Shown here: positions 7,564 through 17,300 of the stretch, one piece after another | How the letters are laid out: every line of letters starts with the position of its first letter | Position numbering within the stretch: position 1 is the first letter of the stretch | NCBI GenBank assembly: GCA_002391675.1 | Contig: DGFM01000041.1 | Coordinates: forward strand, 1 to 28,854 | DNA length: 28,854 nt | From: Cloacimonetes bacterium UBA3900 | GTDB lineage: Bacteria > Cloacimonadota > Cloacimonadia > Cloacimonadales > Cloacimonadaceae | Reading direction: 5' to 3' | The notes under the pieces: generated by a model | Told to the model about the DNA's origin: nothing | Seen by the model: only the letters and a program-made list of their open reading frames with translations | Database searches by the model: none | Translations under genes and position numbers: made by a program

Positions 7564-7596
7564 GGCGAGCGGATAGACTTTTTTTATCCGCTCGTC
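7564..7596 (+). terminator. Hairpin closing the aminotransferase-kor-mce operon
   Basis: CGAGCGGATA (7566-7575) pairs perfectly with TATCCGCTCG (7585-7594); a G-T wobble and a G-C pair can extend it to 12 bp. The loop is T-rich and the sequence after it (TCCACTTTTCAAT) is only moderately T-rich. Its place 15 bases after the mce stop supports a terminator role. Confidence 0.65.
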
Positions 7597-7638
7597 CACT
7601 TTTCAATCCCCCCTAAAAAACATCATTACAGGAACAAA

Positions 7639-8484
7639 ATGCAAGCACTTTCCAAACGAGTCTTAGCCGCTCACGATCTCTCCGGCATTGGCCACACTTC
7701 GCTCGTGGTCGCCATTGCCGTCTTCTACCGCCTCGGCATTAGAGTCGCAGCTCTGCCCACAGCCATACTTTCTGCCAATACAGACCACCCGGGCTACTCC
7801 TTCCTGCCCTTTGATGACGGGCTGAACACCTTTATCGATCACTGGCAGGAGCTAAAGACCCATTTTGACGCCATCTACAGCGGTTTTTTGGGTGGGCCGG
7901 ATCAGGTGGACATCCTCATCCGTGCCATAGATACCCTGGCCAAAGATGACACCTTCATCTTGGTAGACCCCGTTTTGGGAGACCAGGAAGTGCTCTATTC
8001 CTGCTATGATGCAGACATGATACCCGCCATGCGCCGCCTGGTGGCAAAGGCAGACCTCATCACGCCCAACACCAGCGAAGTAGCCTTTCTTTTGGGCGAG
8101 GAATCCCTCGAAGATGCACGGCTGGATTGGGAAGCCATCGCCAAGCAGCTCTGTGAGTTGGGGCCCCGCCAGATAGCGATCAGCAGCATCCCCTCCGTGA
8201 ATACGCACGAGCGTCTCTGCGGCGTGTATGATGAGGATCAAGACCGCTGGCAGACCATCGCCTACGGCATCAAGGAAGGCAAGCATCCCGGCTCCGGAGA
8301 TATGTTTGCTTCATTTCTTTTGGCCGGCATCCTCAATGGATACGACCTCTTTTCCTCCTGTCACGCTGCGGTGAAAATCATCGACACCGCCCTGGATTTT
8401 GACACTCATCCCGACTACTCCTGGAGAGAAGGCCCGCAACTGGAGCGGCTCTTACAGCTCGATCTCCACAGCTTTTACCGCTGA
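7639..8484 (+). CDS. Pyridoxal/pyridoxamine kinase (PfkB-like, PdxK/PdxY group)
   Basis: A cytoplasmic ribokinase-superfamily enzyme that phosphorylates pyridoxal or pyridoxamine in the salvage route to PLP. The N-terminus KRVLAAHDLSGIGHTSL and ALPTAILSANTDHPG match bacterial pyridoxamine kinases. DAIYSGFLGGPDQ, VDPVLGD (109-115), ITPNTSE (141-147) and the anion-hole/catalytic HPGSGDMFAS (216-225, base D221) follow in the usual order. Normally the last motif is GTGD, so GSGD is a conservative variant. The length of 281 residues is typical. It lies 90 bp after mce behind a hairpin, so it is probably transcribed separately. PLP is the cofactor of the aminotransferase at 2861-4084, a possible functional link. 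Which vitamer it prefers cannot be told. Confidence 0.87.
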   Translation: MQALSKRVLAAHDLSGIGHTSLVVAIAVFYRLGIRVAALPTAILSANTDHPGYSFLPFDDGLNTFIDHWQELKTHFDAIYSGFLGGPDQVDILIRAIDTLAKDDTFILVDPVLGDQEVLYSCYDADMIPAMRRLVAKADLITPNTSEVAFLLGEESLEDARLDWEAIAKQLCELGPRQIAISSIPSVNTHERLCGVYDEDQDRWQTIAYGIKEGKHPGSGDMFASFLLAGILNGYDLFSSCHAAVKIIDTALDFDTHPDYSWREGPQLERLLQLDLHSFYR

Positions 8485-8494
8485 GTCCATCCCC

Positions 8495-8959
8495 ATGAAG
8501 AGCTCCAAACCCATCCTCATCCTGCTGCTGTGCCTCCTCTGCCTGCTGCCCAGTATCTGCAGGGCCAAACCGCTCTCCCAGCCCACCAAAGCCCTGCTGC
8601 TCAGTGCTGTAATCCCCGGCGGTGGACAGCTTTACAACCACGCCTGGATCAAAGCCGGAGTGGTGATCGGCGTGCAGGGATATTTGATCAGCTCCGCCGT
8701 TCAAAACGATAGCAAACTGAAGGACTATCGCACCAAGGCCACAAACAGCACCGATGCCTGGGAAGTAAACCGCTACCGGCAACTGGAGCAGCGCTATACG
8801 GATAGATTCAACAACGACGTCTGGTGGATAGGCATCACAGCGGCGCTCAGCATGATCGATGCCTTTGTGGATGCGCATCTCAAGGATTTTGACGCCAATA
8901 AACAAGACCTCAGGCTCCGCTTTTCAGATTCCGGAGTAAGCATCCAATACAGCTTCTGA
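8495..8959 (+). CDS. DUF5683-family membrane/exported protein
   Basis: A 154-residue protein with a clear N-terminal signal peptide or anchor: basic MKSSK, then a Leu-rich stretch to about residue 20, ending SICRA. It is followed by SAVIPGGGQLYNHAWIKAG, the PG-x-GQ-x-YN pattern of the DUF5683 family seen in Bacteroidota and related phyla. A second hydrophobic segment (WWIGITAALSMIDAFVDAH) lies near residue 110, before a short beta-rich tail ending IQYSF. I chose the ATG at 8495, just before the signal sequence; a longer in-frame extension would overlap the kinase gene. The start is 10 bases after the kinase stop without an evident ribosome binding site, so translational coupling is likely. 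Function unknown. Confidence 0.75.
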   Translation: MKSSKPILILLLCLLCLLPSICRAKPLSQPTKALLLSAVIPGGGQLYNHAWIKAGVVIGVQGYLISSAVQNDSKLKDYRTKATNSTDAWEVNRYRQLEQRYTDRFNNDVWWIGITAALSMIDAFVDAHLKDFDANKQDLRLRFSDSGVSIQYSF

Positions 8960-8964
8960 TCTAT

Positions 8965-8981
8965 CCGGGGGCAAGGCCCGG
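8965..8981. terminator. Weak hairpin in the convergent gap between the DUF5683 gene and xth
   Basis: CCGGG (8965-8969) and CCCGG (8977-8981) can form a short GC stem a few bases after the DUF5683 stop and 20 bases beyond the xth stop on the other strand. No T-run follows in either direction, so function as a terminator is uncertain. Confidence 0.25.
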
Positions 8982-9000
8982 CCTGATCTCTACCCGCTGC

Positions 9001-9771
9001 TCAAATACTGATGGTCAGCGTCACGGGACAGTGATCTGAGCCCATCACATCATCGCGGATGTCCGCATCTTTCACCCAGTCCAGATGTTCTTGATCCACA
9101 AAGAAATAGTCTATCCTCCAGCCCACGTTCCTCACCCTCGCACCCGCCCTGTAGCTCCACCACGAATAGCGGTGCGGCTCGGGATGAAAATGGCGGAAAG
9201 TGTCCACCCAGCCGTGTTTTACGATCTTGTCCAGCCACTCTCTTTCGATGGGCAAAAAGCCTGAAGTTTTCTCGTTTTCCTTGGGTCGCGCCAGATCAAT
9301 CGGATGGTGCGCCGTGTTGTAATCTCCCGCCACGATGATCATCTTGCCCGTCTTGCGCTTCTCTTGCATCACCTCAAAGAAACGGTCATAAAAGCGCAGC
9401 TTATAATCCAGCCGGGTCTCATTTTGCTGCCCATTGGGGAAGTAGATATTATAGAGGACAAACTTCTCATATTCGTTCATCACGATCCGCCCCTCGGTGT
9501 CAAACTCTTCCACGCCAATGGCATACTCCGTCTTCAGCGGCTCAAAGGCAGCCATGGTCAGCGTGCCGGAATAGCCCTTGCGCTCGGCATGAGACCAATA
9601 CCTCTGATACCCCGTCAAAGCGTCCAGCTCTCCGGGTATCTGATGCTCCTGCAGCTTGGTCTCCTGCACGCAGAGAAAGTCCGGCTTTTCCGCCTGTATC
9701 GTCTTGATAAAATCCTTTTGTATGATGGCTCTGAGGCCGTTTACGTTCCAGCTCCAAAAAGTGATATCCAT
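9001..9771 (-). CDS. xth: Exodeoxyribonuclease III
   Basis: A 256-residue AP endonuclease / 3'-5' exonuclease of the exonuclease-endonuclease-phosphatase superfamily, acting in base-excision repair. Recognised motifs: WNVNGLRA (8-15), the metal ligand E37 in CVQETKLQ, the Y109 region LYNIYFPNG, GDYN (149-152, catalytic D150 and N152), TFRHFHPEPHRYSWWSYR, NVGWRIDYFFV (215-225) and the terminal GSDHCP (D246, H247). Small departures from the usual sequence are YSGTLTMA where YSGVA is common and GDYNTAH for GDLNVAH; both keep the catalytic residues. A ribosome binding site GGGAG lies just upstream on the minus strand. The gene converges with the DUF5683 gene. Confidence 0.95.
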   Translation of the reverse strand: MDITFWSWNVNGLRAIIQKDFIKTIQAEKPDFLCVQETKLQEHQIPGELDALTGYQRYWSHAERKGYSGTLTMAAFEPLKTEYAIGVEEFDTEGRIVMNEYEKFVLYNIYFPNGQQNETRLDYKLRFYDRFFEVMQEKRKTGKMIIVAGDYNTAHHPIDLARPKENEKTSGFLPIEREWLDKIVKHGWVDTFRHFHPEPHRYSWWSYRAGARVRNVGWRIDYFFVDQEHLDWVKDADIRDDVMGSDHCPVTLTISI

Positions 9772-10100
9772 GAAGGCTCCCTTATCTGTTTTGATCCAGG
9801 ATTATATCTGGACGCTATATGTCAAGTGCGAAGTCCGCAGCCCTGATGGTGCGTGCCTTTTAAGCCCGTTGACCAAGTGGCATCCATCTTCACCCCGGCT
9901 TGTTGTATCCACTTCAAATAAAAGCTCCCTCTATAATATACCCTGACGACCTCGTGCTCATGAAGAAAAATCCCCCAAGCCAAGTCTGTAACTCCTTGCC
10001 GATAGCAGGGATACGAAATCGGTCAAATGTTGTCTGTTTTCCTGCCAGGGTGTAATACCCGCTTAGCCGCCGCCTCAAGCGCAGCTTGCCATAATGTTCC
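9772..10100. other. Gene-free stretch between xth and sdpI
   Basis: This 329-bp stretch holds the candidate xth promoter near 9811-9835. I see no protein with family resemblance in the rest. A minus-strand open frame (9914-10162) overlaps the sdpI 3' end and has no convincing start or homology. No clear terminator for sdpI was found. Confidence 0.6.
9811..9835 (-). promoter_or_regulatory. Candidate promoter of xth with perfect hexamers but short spacer
   Basis: Reading the minus strand, TTGACA (9835-9830) and TATAAT (9816-9811) are both perfect consensus hexamers and lie 40-64 bases upstream of the xth start. The spacer is only 13 bases instead of 16-18, so the -10 element may work with a poorer -35 sequence further upstream. 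Confidence 0.45.
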
Positions 10101-10763
10101 TCACTTTTCCAATCTCTTATACAGGATAAAAGAGTGCAGCCCGGGATAGAACAGGCAGCCAAGGGCCAAAACCGTGGTTACATTTTGAAACCAGGCAGAT
10201 TCCGGCAGGATCAGACCCTTCAGGATCATGATGATGCCTCCGATCACAAACAACCAGCCGCCCAGCCGGTGCGTCTTTTCCCAGATCAGTTCATTGGCTA
10301 TGGTCCAGGGTGTGCGGATGCCCATGAGTGTATTCTTGGGCACTTTCGGCAGCAGATTGCCAAAAAACATCAGCATCAAGCCGATCAACACCAAGATTAG
10401 ATTCACGCCGGACACCTCGCCCCATTTGGCCACATACAGAGAGTAGAGGCTGATGGCGGCAAAGCTGCTCAGCAGCGTGGTGGTGAGCGGCGGCAGGACC
10501 TTGTCAAACCGCTCGGCGTTTTTCTTGTACCAGGGTGAATACCAGTGGAACAAATAGAGCAGCAGAAACATCAACACATTAAAACCAATCCCCCAAACGA
10601 GGCCTGCCGTGCGTCCTGTCCAGCCGTCGATCTGGTTTTGAAAGTTCCAATGGATGGGAACCTGCGCATCCGCAGGCAGTTGAGTGGCAAACCAGAGCAC
10701 CGCCGCCACGTGCAACACCATTACCAGCAGCGCCCATTTGTACTTCCTGAGTTTAGTCATCAT
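10101..10763 (-). CDS. sdpI: SdpI/DUF1648-family integral membrane immunity-like protein
   Basis: A polytopic membrane protein of 220 residues. The N-terminal DUF1648 part has a first membrane helix (about 9-29) followed by VPIHWNFQNQIDGW. The C-terminal SdpI part has GNLLPKVPKNTLMGIRTPWT and EKTHRLGGWLFVIGG between membrane helices at about 53-74, 92-112, 118-138, 166-184 and 193-213. In Bacillus subtilis SdpI gives immunity to the SdpC toxin and also acts in signalling by sequestering SdpR. The gene overlaps the upstream regulator gene by 11 bases. Two adjacent ATGs (10763 and 10760) are possible; the second has better spacing from the AGGAGG ribosome binding site. No sdpC-like toxin gene is visible. 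Confidence 0.85.
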   Translation of the reverse strand: MMTKLRKYKWALLVMVLHVAAVLWFATQLPADAQVPIHWNFQNQIDGWTGRTAGLVWGIGFNVLMFLLLYLFHWYSPWYKKNAERFDKVLPPLTTTLLSSFAAISLYSLYVAKWGEVSGVNLILVLIGLMLMFFGNLLPKVPKNTLMGIRTPWTIANELIWEKTHRLGGWLFVIGGIIMILKGLILPESAWFQNVTTVLALGCLFYPGLHSFILYKRLEK

Positions 10764-11034
10764 TTACCTCCTTTTTTTGGATCAGATCCAGTATCCACCT
10801 GCCCAGATCTTCAAGCACCGTGGTATTGAGGCTGTAAAAGACAAATTGCTTTTCCTTGCGGGTGGAGACGAGGTCCGCATTGCGCAACACCTTCAGATGC
10901 TCACTGATGGCGGGCAGGCTGATTGTGAAATTGCCCGCGATCTCGTTCACAGACATCGGCCCTTTACGCCGCAGCAGGGAAAGAATTTCCCGTCGTGTAC
11001 GGTCTGAAATAGCCTTGTAGAATGAATCTGACAT
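10753..11034 (-). CDS. sdpR: ArsR/SdpR-family winged-helix repressor
   Basis: A 93-residue ArsR-family regulator. It starts FYKAISDRTRREILSLLRR, the common N-terminal helix, then has the helix-turn-helix MSVNEIAGNFTISLPAISEHLKVL, and a wing with LVSTRKEKQFVFYSLN. No metal-binding Cys pairs are present, so it belongs to the non-metal SdpR-like group. In B. subtilis SdpR represses its own operon and is sequestered at the membrane by SdpI. The overlap with sdpI fits that arrangement. A near-palindromic operator candidate lies 17-46 bases upstream of its start. The ribosome binding site is AAGGAGA (complement of 11039-11045). Confidence 0.88.
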   Translation of the reverse strand: MSDSFYKAISDRTRREILSLLRRKGPMSVNEIAGNFTISLPAISEHLKVLRNADLVSTRKEKQFVFYSLNTTVLEDLGRWILDLIQKKEVNDD

Positions 11035-11050
11035 TGTTTCTCCTTTGTTT

Positions 11051-11080
11051 GGTATTTAATTGAATACCTAATTAATTGAA
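11051..11080 (-). promoter_or_regulatory. Candidate SdpR operator upstream of sdpRI
   Basis: GGTATT (11051-11056) and AATACC (11063-11068) form a perfect 6-6-6 inverted repeat. TTAATTGAA occurs twice in direct orientation (11056-11064 and 11072-11080, 16 bases apart). A minus-strand TTGACA lies at 11096-11091. The arrangement suits an autoregulated ArsR-type promoter. The -10 hexamer is not obvious. Confidence 0.5.
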
Positions 11081-11188
11081 GGCCGAAATATGTCAAGCAC
11101 AAAATGCAACCCCAAGCGCTGCGCTGTTGATTCCCGCACCCGCTCCCGGGCATGAACCGGATTCCCGATCAGAAAGGAAATCGCTTGA

Positions 11189-11217
11189 TTGGAATAGAAC
11201 TTGCACTCCCTTATCAT
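11189..11217 (+). promoter_or_regulatory. Candidate sigma-70-type promoter of the C25-M14 peptidase operon
   Basis: TTGGAA (11189-11194) and TATCAT (11212-11217) are spaced by exactly 17 bases, matching consensus at 4 and 5 of 6 positions. Use of this promoter would give a leader of about 145 bases. A TTGACA at 11248 lies further downstream but has no matching -10. Confidence 0.4.
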
Positions 11218-11285
11218 TCGGGAATGCGACGGAGAATGTTTTTTTTATTGACAAATACCGCCCAAACAGGCACTTGTCCGCCCAT

Positions 11286-11313
11286 GAGGCGCTCTGTCTG
11301 TGAAGAGCGCTTC
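11286..11313 (+). promoter_or_regulatory. Leader hairpin upstream of the C25 peptidase gene
   Basis: GAGGCGCTCT (11286-11295) pairs with AGAGCGCTTC (11304-11313) over 10 bp including one G-T wobble, with an 8-base loop. It lies between the candidate promoter and the ribosome binding site, so it may stabilise or control the peptidase mRNA leader. Confidence 0.5.
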
Positions 11314-11367
11314 GGCATTCTTTTCTTGATACTACCAAAATAATGAATCCAAATAAGGAGAACCTTA

Positions 11368-14300
11368 ATGAACTTCAAGTTTCAAGCCAAGATATTGCTG
11401 CTTTTGGCAGTGATATTGACCGCGGCTTTCGCTCTTACCGCCCAGAGCCGGCAGGTGGAGCTGAGCCCTAACCCAAACCGGGCTGCGCTCAGGAACAACA
11501 GCGATCTCGGTTTTGACGTCAACTATCAGGTTGGCGAGCTTAAAATCATGGAAGTCCAGACCAAGGAAGGCACCTTTGACGAGCTTTCCATCGAAGGTTG
11601 GGGCTTCAGCACCGAAGTGGGTGAGCCCAAGCTGCCCATGCTTCGCAGGATGATCTCCGTGCCTTTGGGTGCGGAAGTCCGCTTCACCCTCAATACGCAA
11701 CAGATGCGGGAAATGGACAGCAAAGCGAATACGCTCAAAAATCGCATCATCCCGGCGCAGGAGCCCATCTCCAAATCCGCCGATCCCGCCACCATTCCCT
11801 TTGTGGTAAACGAAGCGCTTTATCGCAAAAACGCATTCAACACCCGCGAGTGGGTGGAAGTATCTGAAATGGGCATCATGCGCGGCGTACGCGTCTTTGC
11901 TCTCGACTTCTATCCCGTGCGTTACAACCCCGTCACCAACAGCATCCAAATCATGGAAAACTTGGATGTCCGCATAGATTTTATCAATCCTGACCTGGGT
12001 GCCACGGCAGATATGCTGGCCCGGACTGCCTCCTGGGAGTTTGAGCAGCTTTATGCCCGCACCTTCTTCAATTGGGATGCAGCTAATCGCACTGTAGAAG
12101 TGCGCCATCCCACCAAGATGGTCATCCTCTGCCCGGTTGGTTATACCAACAATATCCAGAGCTACGTGGATTGGAAGACGCAGCAGGGCTTCGCCGTAAA
12201 CGTAGTCTCTGTCGGCAGCGGTGGCGACGTGGCAAACAACAACACCGCCATCAAAAACTATATGCAAAACCTGTGGAACTCCGCCACGGCTCAAGACCCG
12301 GCGCCCACCTATCTGATCATCATCGGAGACGAATCCGGCAGCATCGCCGTTGCCACCAACACCGGTGATACCACCAACTACGTCACCGACCTCACCTACG
12401 TGCGCCTCAGTGGTAATGACTTCATGCCGGAAATGTATCATGGCCGCTTCTCCGTTTCATCCGCCACCGAGCTGGCCAACGTTATCCATAAGACCATCAC
12501 CTTTGAAAAGACAGAGATGCCAGACCTCAGCTATCTGGGCAAGACAGTGCTCATCGCAGGTGTAGACAGCAGCTGGGCTACCACGCATGGCAACGGTGCC
12601 ATCCGCTATGCCACCACCCAGTACTTCAACGCTGCGCATGGCATCACTTCAAACAACTATCTCTATCCCGAATCCGGCAACAGTGCCGAGCAGATCAGAG
12701 CCAATGCCAACGAGGGTCGCGGCTACATCGTTTACACCGCCCACGGCAGTGAAACCTCCTGGCACAATCCCAGCTTTACCACCTCCCACGTGAATGCCAT
12801 GACCAACTCCGGCAAATATGGTGTGATGGTGGGCAACTGCTGTATCACCAACCATTTTGACTACTCCAGCCCCTGCTTTGGCGAAGCCGTGATCCGCAAA
12901 GCCGATGGCGGCGGTGTGGCCTATATCGGCGGTATAGACAGCACCTACTGGAATGAAGACTATTACTGGGCCGTGGGCTACAAAACCAATATCAACGGCC
13001 AAGCCCCGGCATATGACGCCACCAAATTGGGCGCTTACGACGCCATGTTCCACACCCACGGAGAGGATTATTCCAAGTGGGCCACCACCACCGGTGAAAC
13101 CATCTACGCCGGCAACCTGGCAGTGCAGCAGAGCGGCAGCTCGCGCTCAAACTACTATTGGGAAGTCTACCACATCATGGGCGATCCTTCGCTGATGCCT
13201 TATCTGGGCGTTCCCACCGCCAATCCGGCCTCCTATCCCACCCAGATCATGATCGGCCACGCAAACTACGCCATCACCGGCGCTGCTCCCTACACCCGCA
13301 TCGGCCTTAGCATGAACGGCGTGATCTACGGTGCTGGCATCACCGACGCTTCCGGAAACCTGAATCTCACCATCGAGCCCTTCACCACACCCGGAACCGC
13401 CAAGCTGGTGCTCACCGCACAAAACCGCATCACCACGATTGCAGACATCACCGTCATGCCCTCCAGCGGACCCTTCATGACCGTGAGCGCAGTGGCTTAT
13501 GATGATGCCAACAACGACATTCCCGAGTACAACGAAAGCGGCTACCTGGATGTGACCTTTGAAAACGTGGGCAATCAGGCTGCCACTAATGTGAGCGCTG
13601 CGCTGAGTTGCTCCACCCCCGGCATCACCATCACCGACGCAAACCATACCATCAGCAGTCTGGCTGCCGGAGCATCCGTGCTCGCTGATGACGCCTTTGC
13701 CATCTCCATTGCCGACAACGTCGCCAATGGCACTGTGGCCAACTTCACCATCACTATGACCATGAGTGGTCACAATCCCTGGACTTACAATTTCACCCTT
13801 ACTTTGAACGCACCGGAATTAGCTTTTGGGGAGCTGACCATTGATGACTCTGCCAAGAGCAATGGACGTTTGGATCCGGGTGAAACCGTGACCGTCATCA
13901 TGCCGCTCTCCAACAGTGGTGGTGCCGCCTCTCCGGGTGGAACTGCCACCCTGAACTGCTCTGCGACAGGCATCACGGTCAACAATGGCACAGTCAATTT
14001 CAACGCCATACCCGCAGGAGGTAACACCAATCTCAGCTTTACGGTTACAGCTGACGCCTCCATGCCCCAAGGCTCTTTGGTGGATTTTGTCTTTAACGCT
14101 ACAGCCGGTCAATACACTGCCAACATCACCAAAAACGTGGAAGTTGGTTCACCTCCTGAAGTGGTCATCGGTAACGGTACCTCTTCCTATTACTACCCCC
14201 TCAACCGCTATCACAACTATTCAGGCCATGAAGCCATCTACCTGGCTTCCGAGATCGGCACCGCAGGTACCATCAAGTCCATTGGCTATTACAAAGACAG

Positions 14301-17300
14301 TGGTTCTGACACGAATGTCATTGAAGCTGTGACCGTCTACATGAAGAACACCAGTTCCAGCACCTTGGCAACTGGATCCCACTCTACAGCAGGCTATACC
14401 CAGGTTTATAGTGGCACTTGGCCCAACACGGCTACCAGCGGCTGGATGGAGGTGGACCTGGATAATCAGTTCCCTCATGACGGCACCAACCTCTCCATCC
14501 TCACTATCAAGGGAGAGCAATCCTGGACATCAAGTTATCCTTTGTGGACCTATACCACTGCTTCTCCCGCCCGAGTCAGGCAGGAGCGCAGCGATAACTC
14601 ACAGCCCACTTCGCTGACTGCCAGCAGCAACCTGCCCAACCTGAAGCTGAAGCTCTTCCCAGCAGAAGGAGTGCTCTATCCGCCTCAGAACCTGACTGCC
14701 ATACCTCGCAACGGCTATGTGGAACTTGCTTGGGAAGCCCCGCTGAGCGGCACTCCTACAAGCTACCGCATCTACCGTGATGGCAGCCTGCTGACCACGG
14801 TCACCGGCCTCACTCACACCGACAACGCCGTAGTGAACGAAACCACCTACAGCTACTATGTGGTTGCAGCTTATGGCGATGAGTATTCCGATCCCTCCAA
14901 CACAGTTGAGGCCATGCCCACCGCCGTCGTGCTCACCGAAGTCATCCTCGGCACAGGCACCAGCTCCAACGGCAATTATGGAGCCTGTCCCATCAACGTT
15001 TATTGGCAAAGCCTGCACGGTCAGTCGGTTTATACCGCTGCGGAACTCAACGCTGCCGGAGTGTATGGCCCCATCAATATTACCCAGATCGGTTTCAATG
15101 TCACTGGCGTGCCAGCCCGAACAATGCCCGATTTCGTGGTCCGCATGGGACACACCACCGCTGTCGACGTCACTAACTGGATCCCTGAAGAGCTCCTCAC
15201 CCAGGTTTGGAGCAGTGCCTCCTATCGACCCACAGAAACGGGCTGGAATATGTACACCCTCTCCACCCCCTTCCTCTGGAACGGAACGGACAATATCGTA
15301 GTGGACACTGCCTTCAACTTGATCGGTTCCTACAACGGCAGCGGTACCACTCAGAACACCAGCATGAGCAACGGCTACCGTTTTGTGCGCGCAGACGGCG
15401 CTGATCAGACCGGCGTCTTCAGCGGGGGTTCAACCTCCAGCTACCGTCCCAATCTCAAGCTGATCCTGCTTCCCAACGAAGGCGGCCCCATGATCGTGGT
15501 CAACCCCACCAGCTTGGAATATGACGAAGTAGCCGTGGGCACCACTGAAGTGCAGACCTTCACCATTCAGAACCTTGGTGATGAGACGCTCACCGGTACC
15601 ATCACCACGCCTGCAGGTTACACTGTGGCAGAGGCTGGTCGTTCCACAGAAGTCCCGATGACAGGAAAGGCAAGCCGCAATAGCCTTACTTTCAGTATCA
15701 ACGCCGGCTCCAGTAAGACCTACAGCCTCAGTTTCGCTCCCACCGAAGCGATCGCTTACAACGGCAACGTGGTGATCGCCAACAACTCAACCAACGAAGC
15801 CAGCGTCAGCATCGCAGTGAGCGGCACGGGCTACATCCCGCCCACCCTCAACATCGACAACGACGCTCTCTATGCCTATCTGCAGGTGGATACCGAGGGT
15901 ACGGACAGCTTCACCATCACCAACTTTGGCAGTAAGCCTCTCAGCTTCAATATCACTATGGAAGAGCTGCCTTCCAGGGCCAATAGCGGACTGCAGGCAG
16001 CTTCCGGTCAGGACAAGAGCATCGCAGGCAGCACCTTGACCCTGGATGCCACGGATTACCTCCCAGGCACCACGGTGGACTGGACCTTCACCGTATACAA
16101 CGGTAGTACGAGTGCAGAATGGCTTGAAGACGTGATCATCACCTTCCCCGCCGGCGTGACTGTAAACAGCACCACAGGCTTCGTGGGCGGCAGCGGTGGG
16201 CCCTTGACTCCGGATGTTACCAGTGGCGATGGTGTAACCATTACCTGGCACGGTGAAAACTCCTACGGTTATGGCTTGATCCACGGGAATGAATCCGCTT
16301 CCGCTACGGTCAATGTGACCATAGGCACCGGCTTCAGCGGCGACCTCAATCTGCCCTGGACCCTCAACGGTGACGGATGGGGCTCCGAACCTCACACCCT
16401 CTCCGGCAGCATTACGCTGGCTCAAGACTTCCCTCCCATTGACTGGCTGAGCATAGATCCCCTCGCCGGCAATTTAGCTGGAGGCGAAAGCATCACAGTC
16501 ACCGCCTACTTCTCTGCCATCGGCAAGCCGGCAGGCACCTACGAAGCTCAGCTCACCATCTATTCCAACGATCCTGTCAATCCCAGCCAGATCGTGTATG
16601 CCACCATGGACGTCTGGGAAGATGGCAACCACGCTCCCACCATCAACCTGCCTGATACCTTCGCATTTGACCGCAACGGCAGCCTGACAGTGGATTTCAC
16701 CCCTTACGTCTCCGATGCAGACTCCGATCCCCTCACCTTAGGCTACAGCGGCAACACCAACGTCCTGGTGGAAATCAGCGGTCTCAACGTGAGCTTCACT
16801 GCCGCCCAAAACTGGACCGGCAGCGAAACCATCACCTTCTCCGTCTATGACGGTCACACCTACGCCTACGACAGCGTGGTGGTAACCGTCAACCCGGTTA
16901 CCGGTCCCGACTGGACGCCCGTCGTCTATCCCAATTCAGGCACCATTCACGGTATTGTGAGCATCTACGCAGTGCCAGCCGGACTCAACGACGTGGTCGG
17001 CGCCTTTGTGGGCAGCGAATGCCGCGGCATCGCCGATGTGGTGGTGGATGGTGGAAACGCCTACGTGACCTTGGTGGTAAACCTGGCTGCAGATGGCGAA
17101 GCAATCAGCTTCAAGATCTACGACTACAGCGCCAACCTGGTCTACGACGCCAGCGAGACCTACACACTTGGCTTTGGCGAAGTGATCGGAACCACAGCCA
17201 GCCCCGTTCCCATCAGCGTGATCGAGATCACCGAGCTCGATACTCCTGTGATCACAGGCATCACCAAGATCGACGGTGGCTTCAGCATCACCTGGAATGC

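Larger units (their letters stand above)
11035..11367. other. Divergent intergenic region between sdpR and the C25 peptidase gene
   Basis: This 333-bp stretch holds the sdpR operator candidate (11051-11080), a plausible promoter for the peptidase operon (11189-11217), a leader hairpin (11286-11313) and the peptidase ribosome binding site AAGGAG (11355-11360). No gene was recognised in it. Confidence 0.7.

Noticed and set aside
8399..8959. Longer DUF5683 protein starting inside the kinase gene
   Set aside because: The extra 32 residues overlap the kinase and would bury the signal peptide that starts at the ATG at 8495.
9914..10162. 82-codon minus-strand open frame overlapping the sdpI 3' end
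   Set aside because: No homology, no ribosome binding site, and overlap with a conserved gene in another frame.
11248..11270. TTGACA at 11248 as promoter of the C25 gene
   Set aside because: The position 17 bases downstream reads CACTTG, not a -10 element; TTGGAA-17-TATCAT at 11189-11217 is better.
11365..12441. 358-codon open frame antisense to the C25 peptidase
   Set aside because: It is a Gly/His/Val-rich shadow opposite a clear protease domain; several similar frames lie opposite the other exoproteases.
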